Below are positions 23,230 to 34,338 of a DNA stretch of 64,000 nt, piece after piece. The notes beneath the pieces were generated by a model. The model was not told the origin of the DNA. It was given only the letters and a program-made list of their open reading frames with translations, and ran no database searches. This DNA is from Crossaster papposus (lineage: Eukaryota > Echinodermata > Asteroidea > Velatida > Solasteridae), in assembly GCA_037893245.1 (NCBI GenBank), contig JBAIAA010000745.1, forward strand, positions 620,001-684,000. The letters are read 5' to 3'. The first letter of the stretch is position 1; each line of letters begins with the position of its first letter. Made by a program: the position numbers and the translations under genes.

Positions 23230-25504
23230 GCAGAAGACTAAATAATACGCGCATGCCCCACCCCATCACGCGCTCGGTGGAGTGATTTCATTCGCTGCTG
23301 GGGACAATTATCATTAGCATTTCCCATTATAAGGGCTTGGAATCGGCTCGTAATGTAAAAAGAAACGGCTTTTGGAAACGCGCCAAGATCGTCATCAGAC
23401 ACTAGTCTAATTGTGATTGGTTGGAAGTTTCACACATTGGTTCAATCGAGCGAAGCAACAATTAGTAGAGATTCTCAGTACGTGTCCAAGCTGGTATAAT
23501 GCGCACGTGCAGTTTTTTTACAGAAAAATTCCACACGGTGAAACTGATAGCGACTCTCCCCTTCCGCCAGATGGTTCCGGACCTGGCTGGGCATCCAGAA
23601 CGGGAAGGTAGCGGAGACCCCAAATCCGATCCGATCTGACCCACCGATAACAAACTGTTGTGTACATAAAGATCAACGGCTATATCACGTAGTAGGGATG
23701 TGTTTTGTGGTTTTCTGGCAGTTAAAAGGAAAGCAGTACTTTGATTTCGGCTATTTCTTTTCAAAGCCTGTATATCTTAAAATAATGCATTCAGCAAGTG
23801 TTTTGTGTATGTTCCTTCTCGGTGCATGTACATGTAGGCCTACATGTACTTCGATTAGGGTTTACTTTGGAGACTGTGACTATTATAGCCTAATGTGTGA
23901 TTCTCCTCTAAATACTTTCAGAAGATCGAGTCTAAATCAGAAATCTAATCTGACAATCAGCCTTTTTTCTTTTATTTGCTATATGTATGCATAGCTCTCT
24001 CGGTAAAATAAACATTCATTAGATTGGACAACACATTTTGAAAACAATTTTCCTGATAATGGGTCTTTAAAACAACAATTTTATTGAAAAGTGAAGTAGA
24101 CAAAATAAAATAAATTTACATAGAAAACAAAAAGAAAAGGGTTTCTTAAAAAAAAGTTATTTAAATATTACAACAGACTAAAGCTCAGCCTACGATCGGC
24201 GTTAATATTGTAACTATATAATAACGCTTGGGGTAAGTTTATTGGTCAGTAAAATTGGCCTAATGTTGGTGTGCATTAACCACAGGACGCGCCGCTGGCC
24301 AAAGTGGTGACCATAGACACTATCGGACAATAGATAGATCTCGTCATTATAAACACAGAGCCTTGTGGGGGCAATGTTTTATTTTCAAGAAAAAAATAAT
24401 TTCCGCCAGTTTCAATTGAAATGATGCAAGGCTAGCCCCTTGGCCCTTATCAATTGTTTGTTTTTCTCAAAAAAGTAATTGTTTGGCCAATTTTGATACA
24501 AATGCAATGTTAACTCCAGGCAACTTTCAAGTTCCCCTAAAATTCTATTTCTGGCCAATTGTAATTAAAATATAAGACTAACCCCTTTTGCAAACAAGTC
24601 ATTTTGGGCAAATTTTGAAACAATTAATGCAAGGCTATTCTTATAACCCCTTAAAATCATTTTATGCTCAGCCAATTTTAAATAAAACTCAAGGCTAACT
24701 CCTCACAATTTGTAAATTTTCGCAAACAAATCAATTTGTTTGACAATTTGATATAAAACGCGAGGCTAACTCCTTACAATTATTTAATTGTAAGTAAACA
24801 ACACATACATGGGTGCACAACACCAATTCACTTTGAATTACTACGCTCGAGCTCATTATTATTTTGTGATCCTTCAGATGTTTTTGAATAAAAGGTCCCT
24901 GAGGCCTACCAATAGGACTTACTGTATAGAAATATTTGTGGAGATCAATATTTGTGACTTTTGTCTTCCAACTCGTTTGATTGTATTTTCAAAAAGAGGC
25001 GAACGGGTGGGTCTATTTGACATAGAAGCGGGGCTACATTGAGGCCTGGGCCTAGAGATATAGACGACCATTTTAGGGGTGATTTGGGGGAGGAAAATAT
25101 AAAACAAAAAATCTATTCATTCAACCTCAGTAAAATTTGAACCAAAGGAAGACAACAACAACTGCCAAAGGGTCCTAATCTTTCATTTCCAGTAAAAAAC
25201 ACAATGCCAGCCTATTCCTGAGCGTCGTGAGGCGGCGCTGTTTCTTTCTGATTTTGCGTCGTTTTCTATGAGCGCGTATTTGGTGCAGTGCACCCATATG
25301 GGTACGGGGCACTATAGCCTAATTCAAGCTCCATTGAAACCAGTGTAAAATCAACAATGTTCATGGCCAAGTTTCATGCAAACCGACATCACTGGGGTTT
25401 CTCAAGCAACAATCAAATTATAGAGGGCGCTATCATGACCCATCACGAACTGACTAGAACTGACACCCTTTTGCATCACATGTGTAGAAACATTTTAAGA
25501 AATT
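23230..25504 (+). repeat. Family C segmental unit 2
   Basis: Co-linear with unit 1 from acgcatgccccaccccatc (about 23251) to gagggcgctatcatgac (about 25435), at high identity. It gains a short insertion near 25280-25320 (gtgcagtgcacccatatggg). Its end abuts the start of unit 3 (ttcgagccaggtatggt), so units 2 and 3 are in tandem. Confidence 0.8.
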
Positions 25505-27300
25505 CGAATTTCGAGCCAGGTATGGTTGGAGGGATGCTATGTAACCATGGTCAGTTTAGGTCGAGAATGGGAAATCTCCAATGTGACGGTTTTGGGGAGC
25601 TTTTATATACCGTGAGTTTGTGCCGGTGGCGAATATATTTTTCCCAAACCTAACTGGCAGATTTCATGAATTATTCAGTAGATTGGATGAGAAGTTATGT
25701 TTATTCATCTGAATAAAACATGACGTCACAGTATTGTTGTTATTTAGTTAACGTGTTACATTAAATCACTTTAAAGAACAGCTGTTGTCGAGCTGCAATA
25801 CGTAGTGTAGTGGGTGGTGGGATGGGCTATGGGCTATGGATCAAAGATCCTGGTTCGAATCCCGCTGTAGGTCACTTCATTTTTCCTAGTCAAATTGATA
25901 TCTTTGGAGTATTTTTAATATAAGGAAAAAAAGAGACCTAGAACCTAAGTGTTGTACAGTGATCAATGCAACTACTGAATAATTCATGAATCTGCCAGTT
26001 AGGTTTGGAAAAAATATATTCGCGTGCCGGTGGTGTTTTTCGCAAAGACCCAAAAGACTTAATAATACACGCATGCCCCACCCCATCACGCGCTCGGTGG
26101 AGTGATTTCATTCGCTGCTGGGGACAATTATCATTTGCATTTCCCCTCATAAGGGCTTGGCATATCGGCTCGTAATTAAGGTAAAAAGAAACAGCTTTTG
26201 GAAACACGCCATAATCGTCATCAGACACTAGTCTAATTGTGATTGGTTGGAAGTTTCACACATTGGTTCAATCGATCGAAGCAAAAATTAGTAGAGATTC
26301 TCAGTACGTGTCCAAGCTGGTACTATAATGCGCACGTGCAGTTATGCAGTGATAAGCCTATGGCTATCCCATTTTGCTGGCTTAGTACCGTATCGCATGA
26401 TTGTGTACAACTTTTTACAGAAAAATTCCACACGGTGAAACTGAAAGCGACTCTCCCTTTCCGCCAGATGGTTCCGGACCTGGCTGGGCATCCAGAACGG
26501 GAAGGTAGCGGAGACCCCAAATCCGATCCGATCTGACCCACCGATAACAAACCGTGTGTATATACATAAAGATCAACGACAATAGCACATAGTAAGGATG
26601 TGTTTTGTGGTTTTCTGGCATTTAAAACGGAAAGCAGTATTTTGATTTCGGCTATTTCTTCCCAAAGCCTGTATATCTTAAATTAATGCATTCAGCAAGT
26701 GTTTTTGTATGTTCCTTCTCAATGCATGTACATGTACATGTACTTCGATGAGGGTTTACTTTAGAGACTGTGACTATTATAGCCTAATGTGTGATTCTGC
26801 TCTAAATACTTTTCGAGTCTAAATCAGAAATCTAATCTGACAATCAGTGCACTGCACAGCCTTCTTCCTTTTATTTGCTATACGTATGCATAGCTCTCTT
26901 GGTAAAATGAATATTCATTAGATTGAACACCACATTTTGAAATCAATTTTCCTGATAATGGGTCTTTAAAACAACAATTTTATTGAAAAGTGAAGTAGAC
27001 AAAATAAAATAAATTTACAGAGAAAACCAAAAGAAAAGGGTTTCTTAAAAAAGTTATTTAAATATTACAAGAGACTAAAGCTCAGCCTACGATCGGCGTT
27101 AGTATTGTAATTATACAATAACGCTTGGTTAGGGGATAGTTTATTGGTCTCTAAAATTGGCCTTATTTTGGTGTGTATTAACCACAGGACGCGCCGCCAC
27201 TGGCCAAAGTGGTGATCATCATTATGAACACAGAGCCTTGTGGGTGCAATGTTTTATTTTCAAGAACAATCAAATTTCCGCCAACGTTAATTTTGTGTTT
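25505..27300 (+). repeat. Family C segmental unit 3 (3' truncated, interrupted)
   Basis: Begins ttcgagccaggtatggttg, is split by the TIR element at 25629-26023, then resumes ggtgtttttcgcaaagacc and follows units 1 and 2 to about 27300. A 60-70 bp insertion lies near 26340-26410. The final third of the unit is missing. Confidence 0.75.
25629..26023. mobile_element. TIR element with perfect 9-bp target duplication
   Basis: GTGCCGGTG at 25620-25628 is repeated exactly at 26024-26032. The element starts GCGAATATATTTTTCCC and ends with its inverse AAAAAATATATTCGC. Terminal repeats are about 49 bp, out to ATTCATGAAATCTGCCAG-type sequence with one or two differences. A 9-bp duplication with long TIRs is the Mutator-like pattern. 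The interior has a consensus tRNA B-box, GGTTCGAATCC (25852-25862), so a SINE head may be nested inside. No transposase. Confidence 0.88.
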
Positions 27301-27660
27301 TTCTTGTGTAGAACGAGTTTCGAGAGTCACAAATTGAAGTGACCCCCGAAACTCGAGTTATACCGCGGTGTAGGCATGATTCCATGGCAGCCGAAAGTGT
27401 TCGCTTTTTGCGGACGTGTAAGAAACCCCATTTGTACATTGGTGCCGTGTGCAATTTATGAGAAACACACATCGTGTATCGTATACGTACGTACACACTA
27501 CATTAAATGAAAACGACGCAGCGCGCATGCGGGGGCGAGCTATTTGAGCTATATATGCTTGGAATGTCCTCGGAATTTTACGGGTTTACGTGACTCTTGC
27601 GCCATGACCGAGTTGAAAAACAAATCTCGTGATAATCAAGGGCGCCCTCAATAAGCCTGT
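27301..27660. other. No gene seen
   Basis: Contains gggcgccctcaataagcctg and ttttcggagtattct near 27640, a motif also found in the palindrome at 32080-32480. No exon support. Confidence 0.4.
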
Positions 27661-27865
27661 TTTCGGAGTATTCTTTATTTCTTTCTTTATTTTTTTTACC
27701 ACATTACAAGAGAATGCAAGGTATCATTATCAATAACTATTTCGTTATTAAATTTATGAAATAATGATGTACATTTATTTCAATTTTATAGATACATGTG
27801 GAAGGGGTCCCTAAAAAGCAAAGCTTGTCGAGTAGGAATCCCCTTTGACACAAATTTAGTAAAAA
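27661..27865 (-). repeat. LINE-like 3' tail, minus strand
   Basis: On the minus strand the order is cttttagggaccccttcc / acatgtatctataaaattg / cttgcattctcttgtaatg, then an aataaagaaagaaataaag tail. This is the usual look of a non-LTR element 3' end. No ORF is attached. Confidence 0.5.
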
Positions 27866-28330
27866 GATATAAGGCAAAAAAAACATGTTTAGCGTTCGGC
27901 CTTTAAAAAAAAAAGGAGGAACCGGTTTTTTTTTTTTTTTTTTAAATGACCGCTTGACACATTTCGATGATAGTAAACATTTCACAACCTATCTTCCAAT
28001 TTGAAATACAAACATGGCTCACCCACGATTAAAAATCAAAATTCATGTGGGTCGGTCATGCATGCACCATACACGTCACACCCTAGCCTTCCAATTAGAA
28101 AACATAAATTTCCACAGCATGTACACAGTGATGCTAAAGTCTAAAAAAATACGATCTTTAAATTTTATTATCTTTTACTAGGGGAAAACAGAAATATATA
28201 TGTATTTGTTTATTTTTTCTCAAAATGATAATAAATGTATCATTTTTTTCGAAAAGAAAAATGAAAGAAAACAGGAGGCGGCCTCAAAAAAGGAAGCGGG
28301 CGGGGACGCTAAACATGTTTTTTGTATTGG
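27866..28330. repeat. Inverted repeat AACATGTTTAGCG ... CGCTAAACATGTT
   Basis: Arms near 27882-27896 and 28307-28320 pair, and GCCTTT/AGGCGG-type flanks extend them weakly. The interior is A/T-rich with no gene. Probably a degraded TIR element. Confidence 0.45.
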
Positions 28331-29579
28331 CCTAAGACAACACTAAATTAATGTTCAAGATCAATACAATTGACAGAGATGCTTTTAATACATTTGCTAC
28401 AAATACATTTCAGTGAGATATGCGAAAAATTCCATAGCTTAGGGCCGTCGTGTCTCATTGTCTTTTTAAAAACGGTTGTCCTTGCAAATGAACGGTAAAA
28501 TTCTCTACGTTGTCGAGTATTGATGATTGAGTATTGACAACCAATTAGCCTCTGTCATGAATTGACGAAAATCAACCGAAGAGGGCGTTTTGCAGAAATA
28601 TGGCTTCCGAGCTCTCGCGTAAGACTAACGACAGCTATACCATGGAGGAAGGAAAACAGATAGTTATTGAATTGCGGGGAAATACTTAATAAAACATAAA
28701 ACTAAACTTGCTTTACTGCACTTAAAAAGACCTGCCGTGTATTTATGCTCCTTAGAAAACCGGTAGGCCCAACATTTTAAATATTTTTTGTTTTGTTCAG
28801 TGGCACTGAAATGAAACTTTATGGAATGCCATACAGTTAACAATTTCTGGGGTCAATTCATACAAGCAATATTTGTTTTGCATTTTGTATTTTTTTTGTG
28901 GACATCGAATGTAAATTTGGGGCTTTACACACAAGCACTTTGTTCACATAATTACTATATGGACGAAACCTCAACATTCCTGAATCCTGCAATGTTAATT
29001 TAAAAACCAACCAGTTTTAATCACTTGTTATACTGTCACATTTAATGTAGACGCCTGTGAAATTTAGTATCTTTCACCCTTTTATTGACTGAAACCTCAC
29101 ATGGGTCATAAATGACATTTAAAAAAAAGTTCGTAAATATTAAACTTGGATTTTCCAAGAATTAACCAATTGCGCCAATTGTTAACAGAGGGTAAATAGC
29201 AAGCATTATTAACATGATAAAGGTACAATGAATTTGCAGTTTGTCAACATTGCATGAGGAAATTAAAGTCGGCCCAACATTAACTGTTTATAAACAATGT
29301 AAACGTCGAAGTACTCAGCTAGCTACGCACGTACTACGTATAGCGCAGCACACTTTCCCCAACTGACCATTTTTTCAGTATAACTGTATCATCTTTCTCT
29401 TTCGCAATTTTACGGTTTTGGATGACATTCAGTCTTATGCCTACGGTTTATTCTTTCGAAAAAGCCACAGCCTTTAGAGCTCCGTCGTAAGCCATAAAGT
29501 TCTGACATCGACGACACACGTGTTGCTATTGTTAAGCGACGCCATTTTGACAATTTCCGCGCGTTGACCTTTTAGAAAG
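28331..29579. other. No gene or clear element seen
   Basis: A/T-rich sequence with short spurious frames. atggcttccgagctctcg near 28600 opens only a short frame with no splice support. Confidence 0.35.
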
Positions 29580-29582
29580 GTC

Positions 29583-29861
29583 ATGACAGAGGCTAATGGA
29601 TCTCTCATGGGATTGTTTCCCTTTCCCTTGCCTAGCAAGATTGCTACTCGAAACAAGGGCAATGTTGTTTTGTGGACTAAGTACAAAGCACTGCGCAATC
29701 AGTTCTGGTCTCTGGTCAGTTCAAGCCGCCAAACATGGTCAGTAACCAGCTTTTGTATTGGTGATCAAATTATCAATGATCCTACTGCTACTAGTGCAAA
29801 GGAATTCTGTCGGAACTTTCAGAAGAATTTCACTAAAGAACCCCAACTTGAACCAATCTAG
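29583..29861 (+). pseudogene. Possible LINE ORF2 linker fragment
   Basis: A 92-codon open frame containing LWTKYKALRNQFWSL and IGDQIINDPTATSAKEFCRNF. This resembles the segment between endonuclease and reverse transcriptase in non-LTR ORF2 (a K-Y-K-x-L-R-N block, then an I-x-D-P-x-x-x-A-x-x-F block). No start or catalytic motif. The LINE RT relic at 31250 is on the same strand. Confidence 0.4.
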
Positions 29862-30344
29862 GGTTGTCATGACAATTGAAAATCTCGATTAGTTTCCATT
29901 GAGATCGAACATATGTATACATAATGAAGCACGATATGTGGCAGAGAAACCCCCCCCCCCCCCCCTCTTTTGTGTTGACCATTGTGTTCCCGGAATCTCA
30001 GGAATTCTTTTTAGGTTTCAAGTGTGAACGTCGCAGGGTTTGAACTAATTACCCCACCTTTTTGCGTCCACGGGTACTCTCGAAGGGTCACAGGGTCACA
30101 AACAGCGCGCCAAATAATTCGCGCGGTGACCTAGTAATTGTAATGCAGTATACCTTTCAAACTTTTTGTAAATATATTTACAGTTAAGTACAAAAAACAA
30201 ATAATAACGTTTGAAAATTATACAAATAATTAAATTTTAAAGAATATGAGCAAAATGAATGGTTTTAATATTTAATAAAAGAAGTGTCGTGAACAAGACT
30301 GTGTTTAGCTTCCTTCTCGTGTACGTGTATTTATAATGTCCCGT
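29862..30344. other. No gene seen; poly-C near 29950
   Basis: A C run then AT-rich sequence leading to the nested palindrome. Nothing exon-like. Confidence 0.4.
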
Positions 30345-30990
30345 GCACTGACCTCTACACATGGACAGACCATCATTGTTTCACACTTGAAGTCGGCGTG
30401 AACTGGAAGTGCAACATGGCGGACCCACGACGTCACCCTGTGAGCCAATGAAATGTCCAGGTGTACGTATGACGTATGTTTATAAATACAAAATGTATAG
30501 AGTAAATCCACTGACCTCCACACCTGGACATTTCATTGGCTCACAGAAGTGACGTCTTGGGTCCGCCATGTTGCCTTTTCCAGTTCGCGCCGACTTCAAG
30601 CGTTAGCACAGCAGAATATGGACAATGGTCCGTCCAGGTGTAGAGGTCAGTGGTCCCGTGTGGTTAGGTACCAGTCTTCTATTTTCTTATCGGCATGATC
30701 ACTGACCTCTACACCTGGACGGACCATTGTCCATATTCTGCTGTGCTAACGCTTGAAGTCGGCGCGAACTGGAAGTGCAACATGGCGGACCCAAGACGTC
30801 ACTTCTGTGAGCCAATGAAATGTCTAGGTGTAGAAGTCAGTGGATTTACTCTGCACTGAACTCTACACTACACATTTAATTGGTTCACAGAGTGACGTCG
30901 TGGGTCCGACATGTTGCACTTCCAGTTCGCGCCGACTTCAAGTATGAAACAATAATGATCTGTCCACGTGTAGAGGTCAGTGCGCATGAT
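30345..30990. mobile_element. Four MITE copies in alternating orientation forming a nested palindrome
   Basis: Each copy (about 120-145 bp) is bounded by CACTGACCTCTACACCTGGAC-type ends and contains gaagtcggcgcgaactgg and caacatggcggaccca. Order and orientation are 30347-30470 (+), 30510-30652 (-), 30700-30838 (+) and 30858-30988 (-). Copies 2 and 3 are nearly exact inverses. Copies 1 and 4 share their own variants (accatcattgtttcac / gaaacaataatgatc). The block therefore reads as one large inverted repeat with a roughly 45-bp centre. Confidence 0.85.
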
Positions 30991-31059
30991 GCGCGGCCTT
31001 GTGGGGTTGGACTTTCGCCCACAATTCATTTGGGAACTTCCTGATGGGCGCCCTCAGTA

Positions 31060-31245
31060 AGTTACACATTTCCCGGGGTTTGATGGCCAGTGTGAAACGA
31101 CCGTGCATATTCCCGGGAAATAGTGTCCCCGGGAGTTACCAAATGGGTCTAGTGTGAAAGGTTGCTGGGGTGTTGGTGGGGTAAAAAATCCCCGGGAATT
31201 TCCCGGGGATTTCCCGGGGATTGGCTCTGCAGTGTGAAAAGGGCT
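31060..31245. repeat. Cluster of CCCGGG-containing repeats
   Basis: Repeated ccccgggaatttcccgggg-type segments between two AGTGTGAAA motifs (31091 and about 31230). Probably a degraded small inverted-repeat element. Confidence 0.45.
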
Positions 31246-31660
31246 CCAGACTGGTCAAAGGCATTTGACCGTGTCAGTCATACTAATTAGGTTCTCCTCG
31301 ATAAGCTGCATAAATACGGTGTGTGCAGAGTGTGGTTCGTCAATGGTTTTCAATCCTGACTGACCGAATTTCACGGAACACACTCTGATTGGGTCCCAGT
31401 ATGGTCAGGTGTGCCACAAGGCTCTGTACTATAGGCCCACTCCTTAACATATTATTTGCTTTTGATTTGTCTTTGTGTGTCAACTCTCAAATGCATTAAT
31501 GGTGAAAATACTCGACAGAATGACTTATGACTTAATCCAGATTGACACATGGTGTGCTCTAAACGCGGATACATTTAAAGTAATGTCAATCACCCGCTCA
31601 AATCCACCTGAACCAACCTACGGAATTGGTATGCAAACGCTTGAATCAGTTGTGTATGGT
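31246..31660 (+). pseudogene. LINE reverse transcriptase relic
   Basis: Stops and frameshifts interrupt a recognisable non-LTR RT. SKAFDRVSH (about 31255) comes first, then LLDKLHKYGVC, SGVPQGSVL (31404-31430) and IDTWCALNADTFKVMSITRS (about 31540-31600). These are RT palm and post-palm motifs in the right order, but the F/YADD segment is missing between the last two, so there is an internal deletion. Not functional. Confidence 0.8.
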
Positions 31661-31679
31661 GGCCCTGGAGGGACACGCA

Positions 31680-32590
31680 TAATTGACGTCAATATTCGCG
31701 GCAAATTTCGCGACTTTCTCCAAAGTCGCAAATATTGACGTCAATATTGACGTCAAATTTCACGATTTTCCCCAAAAGTCGCGAATATTGACGTAAAATT
31801 TGACGTCAATATTCGCGTCAAATTTCACGACTTGACCTGAAAGTCGCGAATATTGACGTCAATATTCACGACAAAATTCACGACTTGCTCCGAAAGTCGC
31901 GAATATTGACGTCAATATTGACGAAAAATTTCGCGACTTGCCTCCAAAGTCGCGAATATTGACGTCAAATTTGACGTCAAATTTCACGACCGGACATAAA
32001 TTTTGACGCGAATGTTGTTTCCAGCAAGCTAGGTTTTGGCTAGTCTTGCTCTAAGACCGAGTTGTTTATTTGTTCCGGTGCGCGCCGTCCGTCTAGTCTA
32101 TGCATGCAGTTCATCAATCATTAATACTCCGAAAACAGGCTTATTGAGGGCGCAACTCGGCGATTTTCACGAGAGATCATTGGATTTGTTTTAAAGGTAA
32201 AGGTATACACCATTGGTAATTGCTTAAATTATCATGAATGGGTGGATTTGGGGGGTTCAGCCGATTATCAATCCAGAACAATAAAGATCAGGTGAAAATT
32301 TGGTCTGTAACCTTGTTTTTGCCAAAGACAAATTGTCATGCTAAACAAATTGTTGTGCTTAGCAGCTCTATGAAATTGGCCCCTGATCTCTCGTGACAAT
32401 CGGAGGGCGCTCTTATTAAGCCCGTTTTTGGAGTATGGATGATCGATGAACTGCATAGACGGACGGCGCGCCCCGGACAAATGGGGGCAACTCGCGAAAT
32501 TTGACGTCAATATTGACGTCAAATTTGACGTCAATATTCGCGACTTTTGGGGAAAGTCGTGAATATTGACGTGAATATTCCTCGCATCTG
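31680..32590. repeat. TGACGTCA-rich inverted array
   Basis: Positions 31685-31990 hold about eight near-tandem modules combining ATTGACGTCAATATT with a TCGCGACTT/AAGTCGCGAA pair. Positions 32490-32590 hold a shorter array of the same modules. Arms at about 32085-32175 and 32388-32480 are inverted to each other (ccgaaaacaggcttattgag / cttattaagcccgtttttgg). The spacer 32180-32385 is a composite of a family A left end and a family B right half. TGACGTCA is the consensus CRE/ATF site. Confidence 0.75.
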
Positions 32591-32855
32591 GAACACATTT
32601 GGTCACATTTATTCAAAACCTGAGAAAATTCTTCTTCGGGCATCATTAACGAATAGGCTAGTCTACTGGTGAACACGAATTAGAACGCCATTATAGTACG
32701 CGGACTCGTGAACTCGTGAACACGATAAACACGACGCGATTGGAACGCAGCATTAGGTTCGCTTTTTGGCAATCCTTTCAGCCAGGGGTGTTACCATTCT
32801 CGTCCTGTACCCTGTACTCGTCCTGTACCCGGCATTTTGAATTTTTCATGGGCCC
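32591..32855. other. No gene seen
   Basis: Short unassigned stretch containing repeated ctcgtgaac and cctgtacc motifs. Confidence 0.35.
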
Positions 32856-33872
32856 AATGTAGGCGCGGATCTAGGATTTTGTTAGACGGAGGGCAAACCC
32901 AAAACTTTCAAATGCGAGCGCGAAGCGCGAAGCCCTTACGGCGTGGGGTCGGGGGCCCGCTTAAGGGCCCCGGGAAATGTTGGATTCTATATGCTTTGTA
33001 GTGCAATCTGAGGCGATTCTTGACCTCTTTCCTCTGATTTTTTTAGCAAAAGTTTTAATAATGATATGGAGATAAAATGGAGAATTACGGAGATTATAAA
33101 TATATGATAAATATATAATATATACATATAAGTTTATATATGGATGTGAACCACACCCAAAACTGGATGAGCCAAAAAGATGAGCTTTCAGACAATGTCC
33201 TAGCTTGGGTTGGACAAACCATAGCTCCATGAACAAACCAACCAACTAACATTCTTACACAAGGTCATTAACAACATAAACGTTCATCCAGATATACAGC
33301 AATAAAAAAGTAATTGGCAATAGAGGGGACAGTATACTGCCAATCAATGGCCACATGCCCACCAGGCGCGGGGTTATTTATCGAACCTCGATGCCAGGTA
33401 GTCCGAGTATCATACGTTGGTTAACGGAGCCACCTCTGATACCAACGACCGGCTAGATGCGCGCCAAGCGGGTTCAGGTTTTCTTCTGCGGATAACACCA
33501 ATGTCCGGCCTCGCTCTCTCGCTGCGAGTAGAGACCCTGAGAGGGCTTCATGTGCATGGATAAATTGAACGGGTGCGGGTCGCACACTGTGCTTCCATGG
33601 ATTGATAACCCTTTTTGTCAGTATAGTTTTATGCCAAAAATTAGACACAGCAGATCCTCCGATCCGATCCTCCTTCCTTCTTTTTCTCTCACCTCCCCCT
33701 ATTTCCCCCCACCCCCCGTTTTTTATTTTTAAAACTTATTTTACCCGGGGGCACGTGCCCCCGCGGCCCCCCCCCCCCTACCCCCTTCCCCTCCCCCCCT
33801 TCCCCATTCCCCTCCCCCCCCCTTCCCCTCCCCCCTTCCCCTCCCCCTTCCCCTCCCTGGATCCGCGCCTGC
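32856..33872. mobile_element. Possible 1-kb element with AGGCGCGGATC ends
   Basis: Left TAGGCGCGGATCTAGG and right CCTGGATCCGCGCCTG are inverted. The left subterminal part contains a gcgcgaagcgcgaag run, also present in a fragment at 41555-41620. The right subterminal part is an extreme pyrimidine tract (33761-33855, CCCCTCCCC type) likely to adopt triplex structure. No ORF is supported. Confidence 0.5.
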
Positions 33873-34050
33873 AATGACCGGGGTAATAATGTTAAGCGCT
33901 TTGAGACTGGTGAAAAGCGCTATATAAGCGGTTAACCATATAAGCACTGCACATTACATGTATTACTTATTTATTGTATTTTGTTACTTATGTATTGTAT
34001 TTTGTCACGTTTGCTGTTCACCTGAGAAACAATAAATAAAATGAAAAAAT
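33873..34050 (+). mobile_element. SINE/LINE tail remnant
   Basis: ggtaataatgttaagcgct and gaaaagcgctatataagcgg match the 3' tail of the SINE at 10156 in plus orientation. Tandem tattgtattttgttactta sequence and an aataaataaaatgaaaaaat tail follow. Confidence 0.6.
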
Positions 34051-34065
34051 GAAATGATCAACTGA

Positions 34066-34176
34066 TGCGGGCGTCCTTTAACGTACGCCGTACCATACCC
34101 GCAACGACCTTCGATAACATTGCGAAGGTTATTCGCGCGTGGTCAGCTACGGCGTACGTTAGAGGGCGCCCCGCAT
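34066..34176. repeat. Inverted repeat about 165-270 bp upstream of the TASP1 start codon
   Basis: TGCGGGCGTCCTTTAACGTA with CGCCGTA pairs with TACGGCGTACGTT followed by AGAGGGCGCCCCGCA, about 28 bp per arm with few mismatches. A second small palindrome, ACCTTCGATAACATTGCGAAGGT, lies in the loop. It is CpG-rich compared with its surroundings. It may be a short TIR element or part of the TASP1 promoter region. Confidence 0.6.
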
Positions 34177-34338
34177 CCAGCTGCCCGCATCACGAAGATC
34201 GTCTAGATCTTGCAAACAAGACTAATGAAAAACCGGAATGCTGTCGCTGATGTTGATTGATTGATCGATTTACATTTGTATATCTAACTTGTTACTTCAC
34301 GTACAATCCAGCAGAATGCGACATGCTGATCGTGAGTA

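Noticed and set aside
25801..25870. Functional tRNA gene
   Set aside because: A consensus B-box is present, but no cloverleaf acceptor or anticodon arm pairing could be drawn; it fits a SINE head inside a TIR element.
18985..26621. Similar 70-100 codon frames recurring in the three family C units (MVGSFTHWFNRSKQQ and its antisense partner)
   Set aside because: Single-base and three-base insertions and a 66-bp insertion change the frame between copies, and the frame is not maintained, so the DNA but not the peptide is conserved.
30345..30990. CRISPR-like array
   Set aside because: Copies alternate in orientation, carry transposon-style ends and vary in length; the sequence is eukaryotic.
31475..31738. 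87-codon plus-strand frame as an independent gene
   Set aside because: It is the tail of the LINE reverse transcriptase relic running into the TGACGTCA array.
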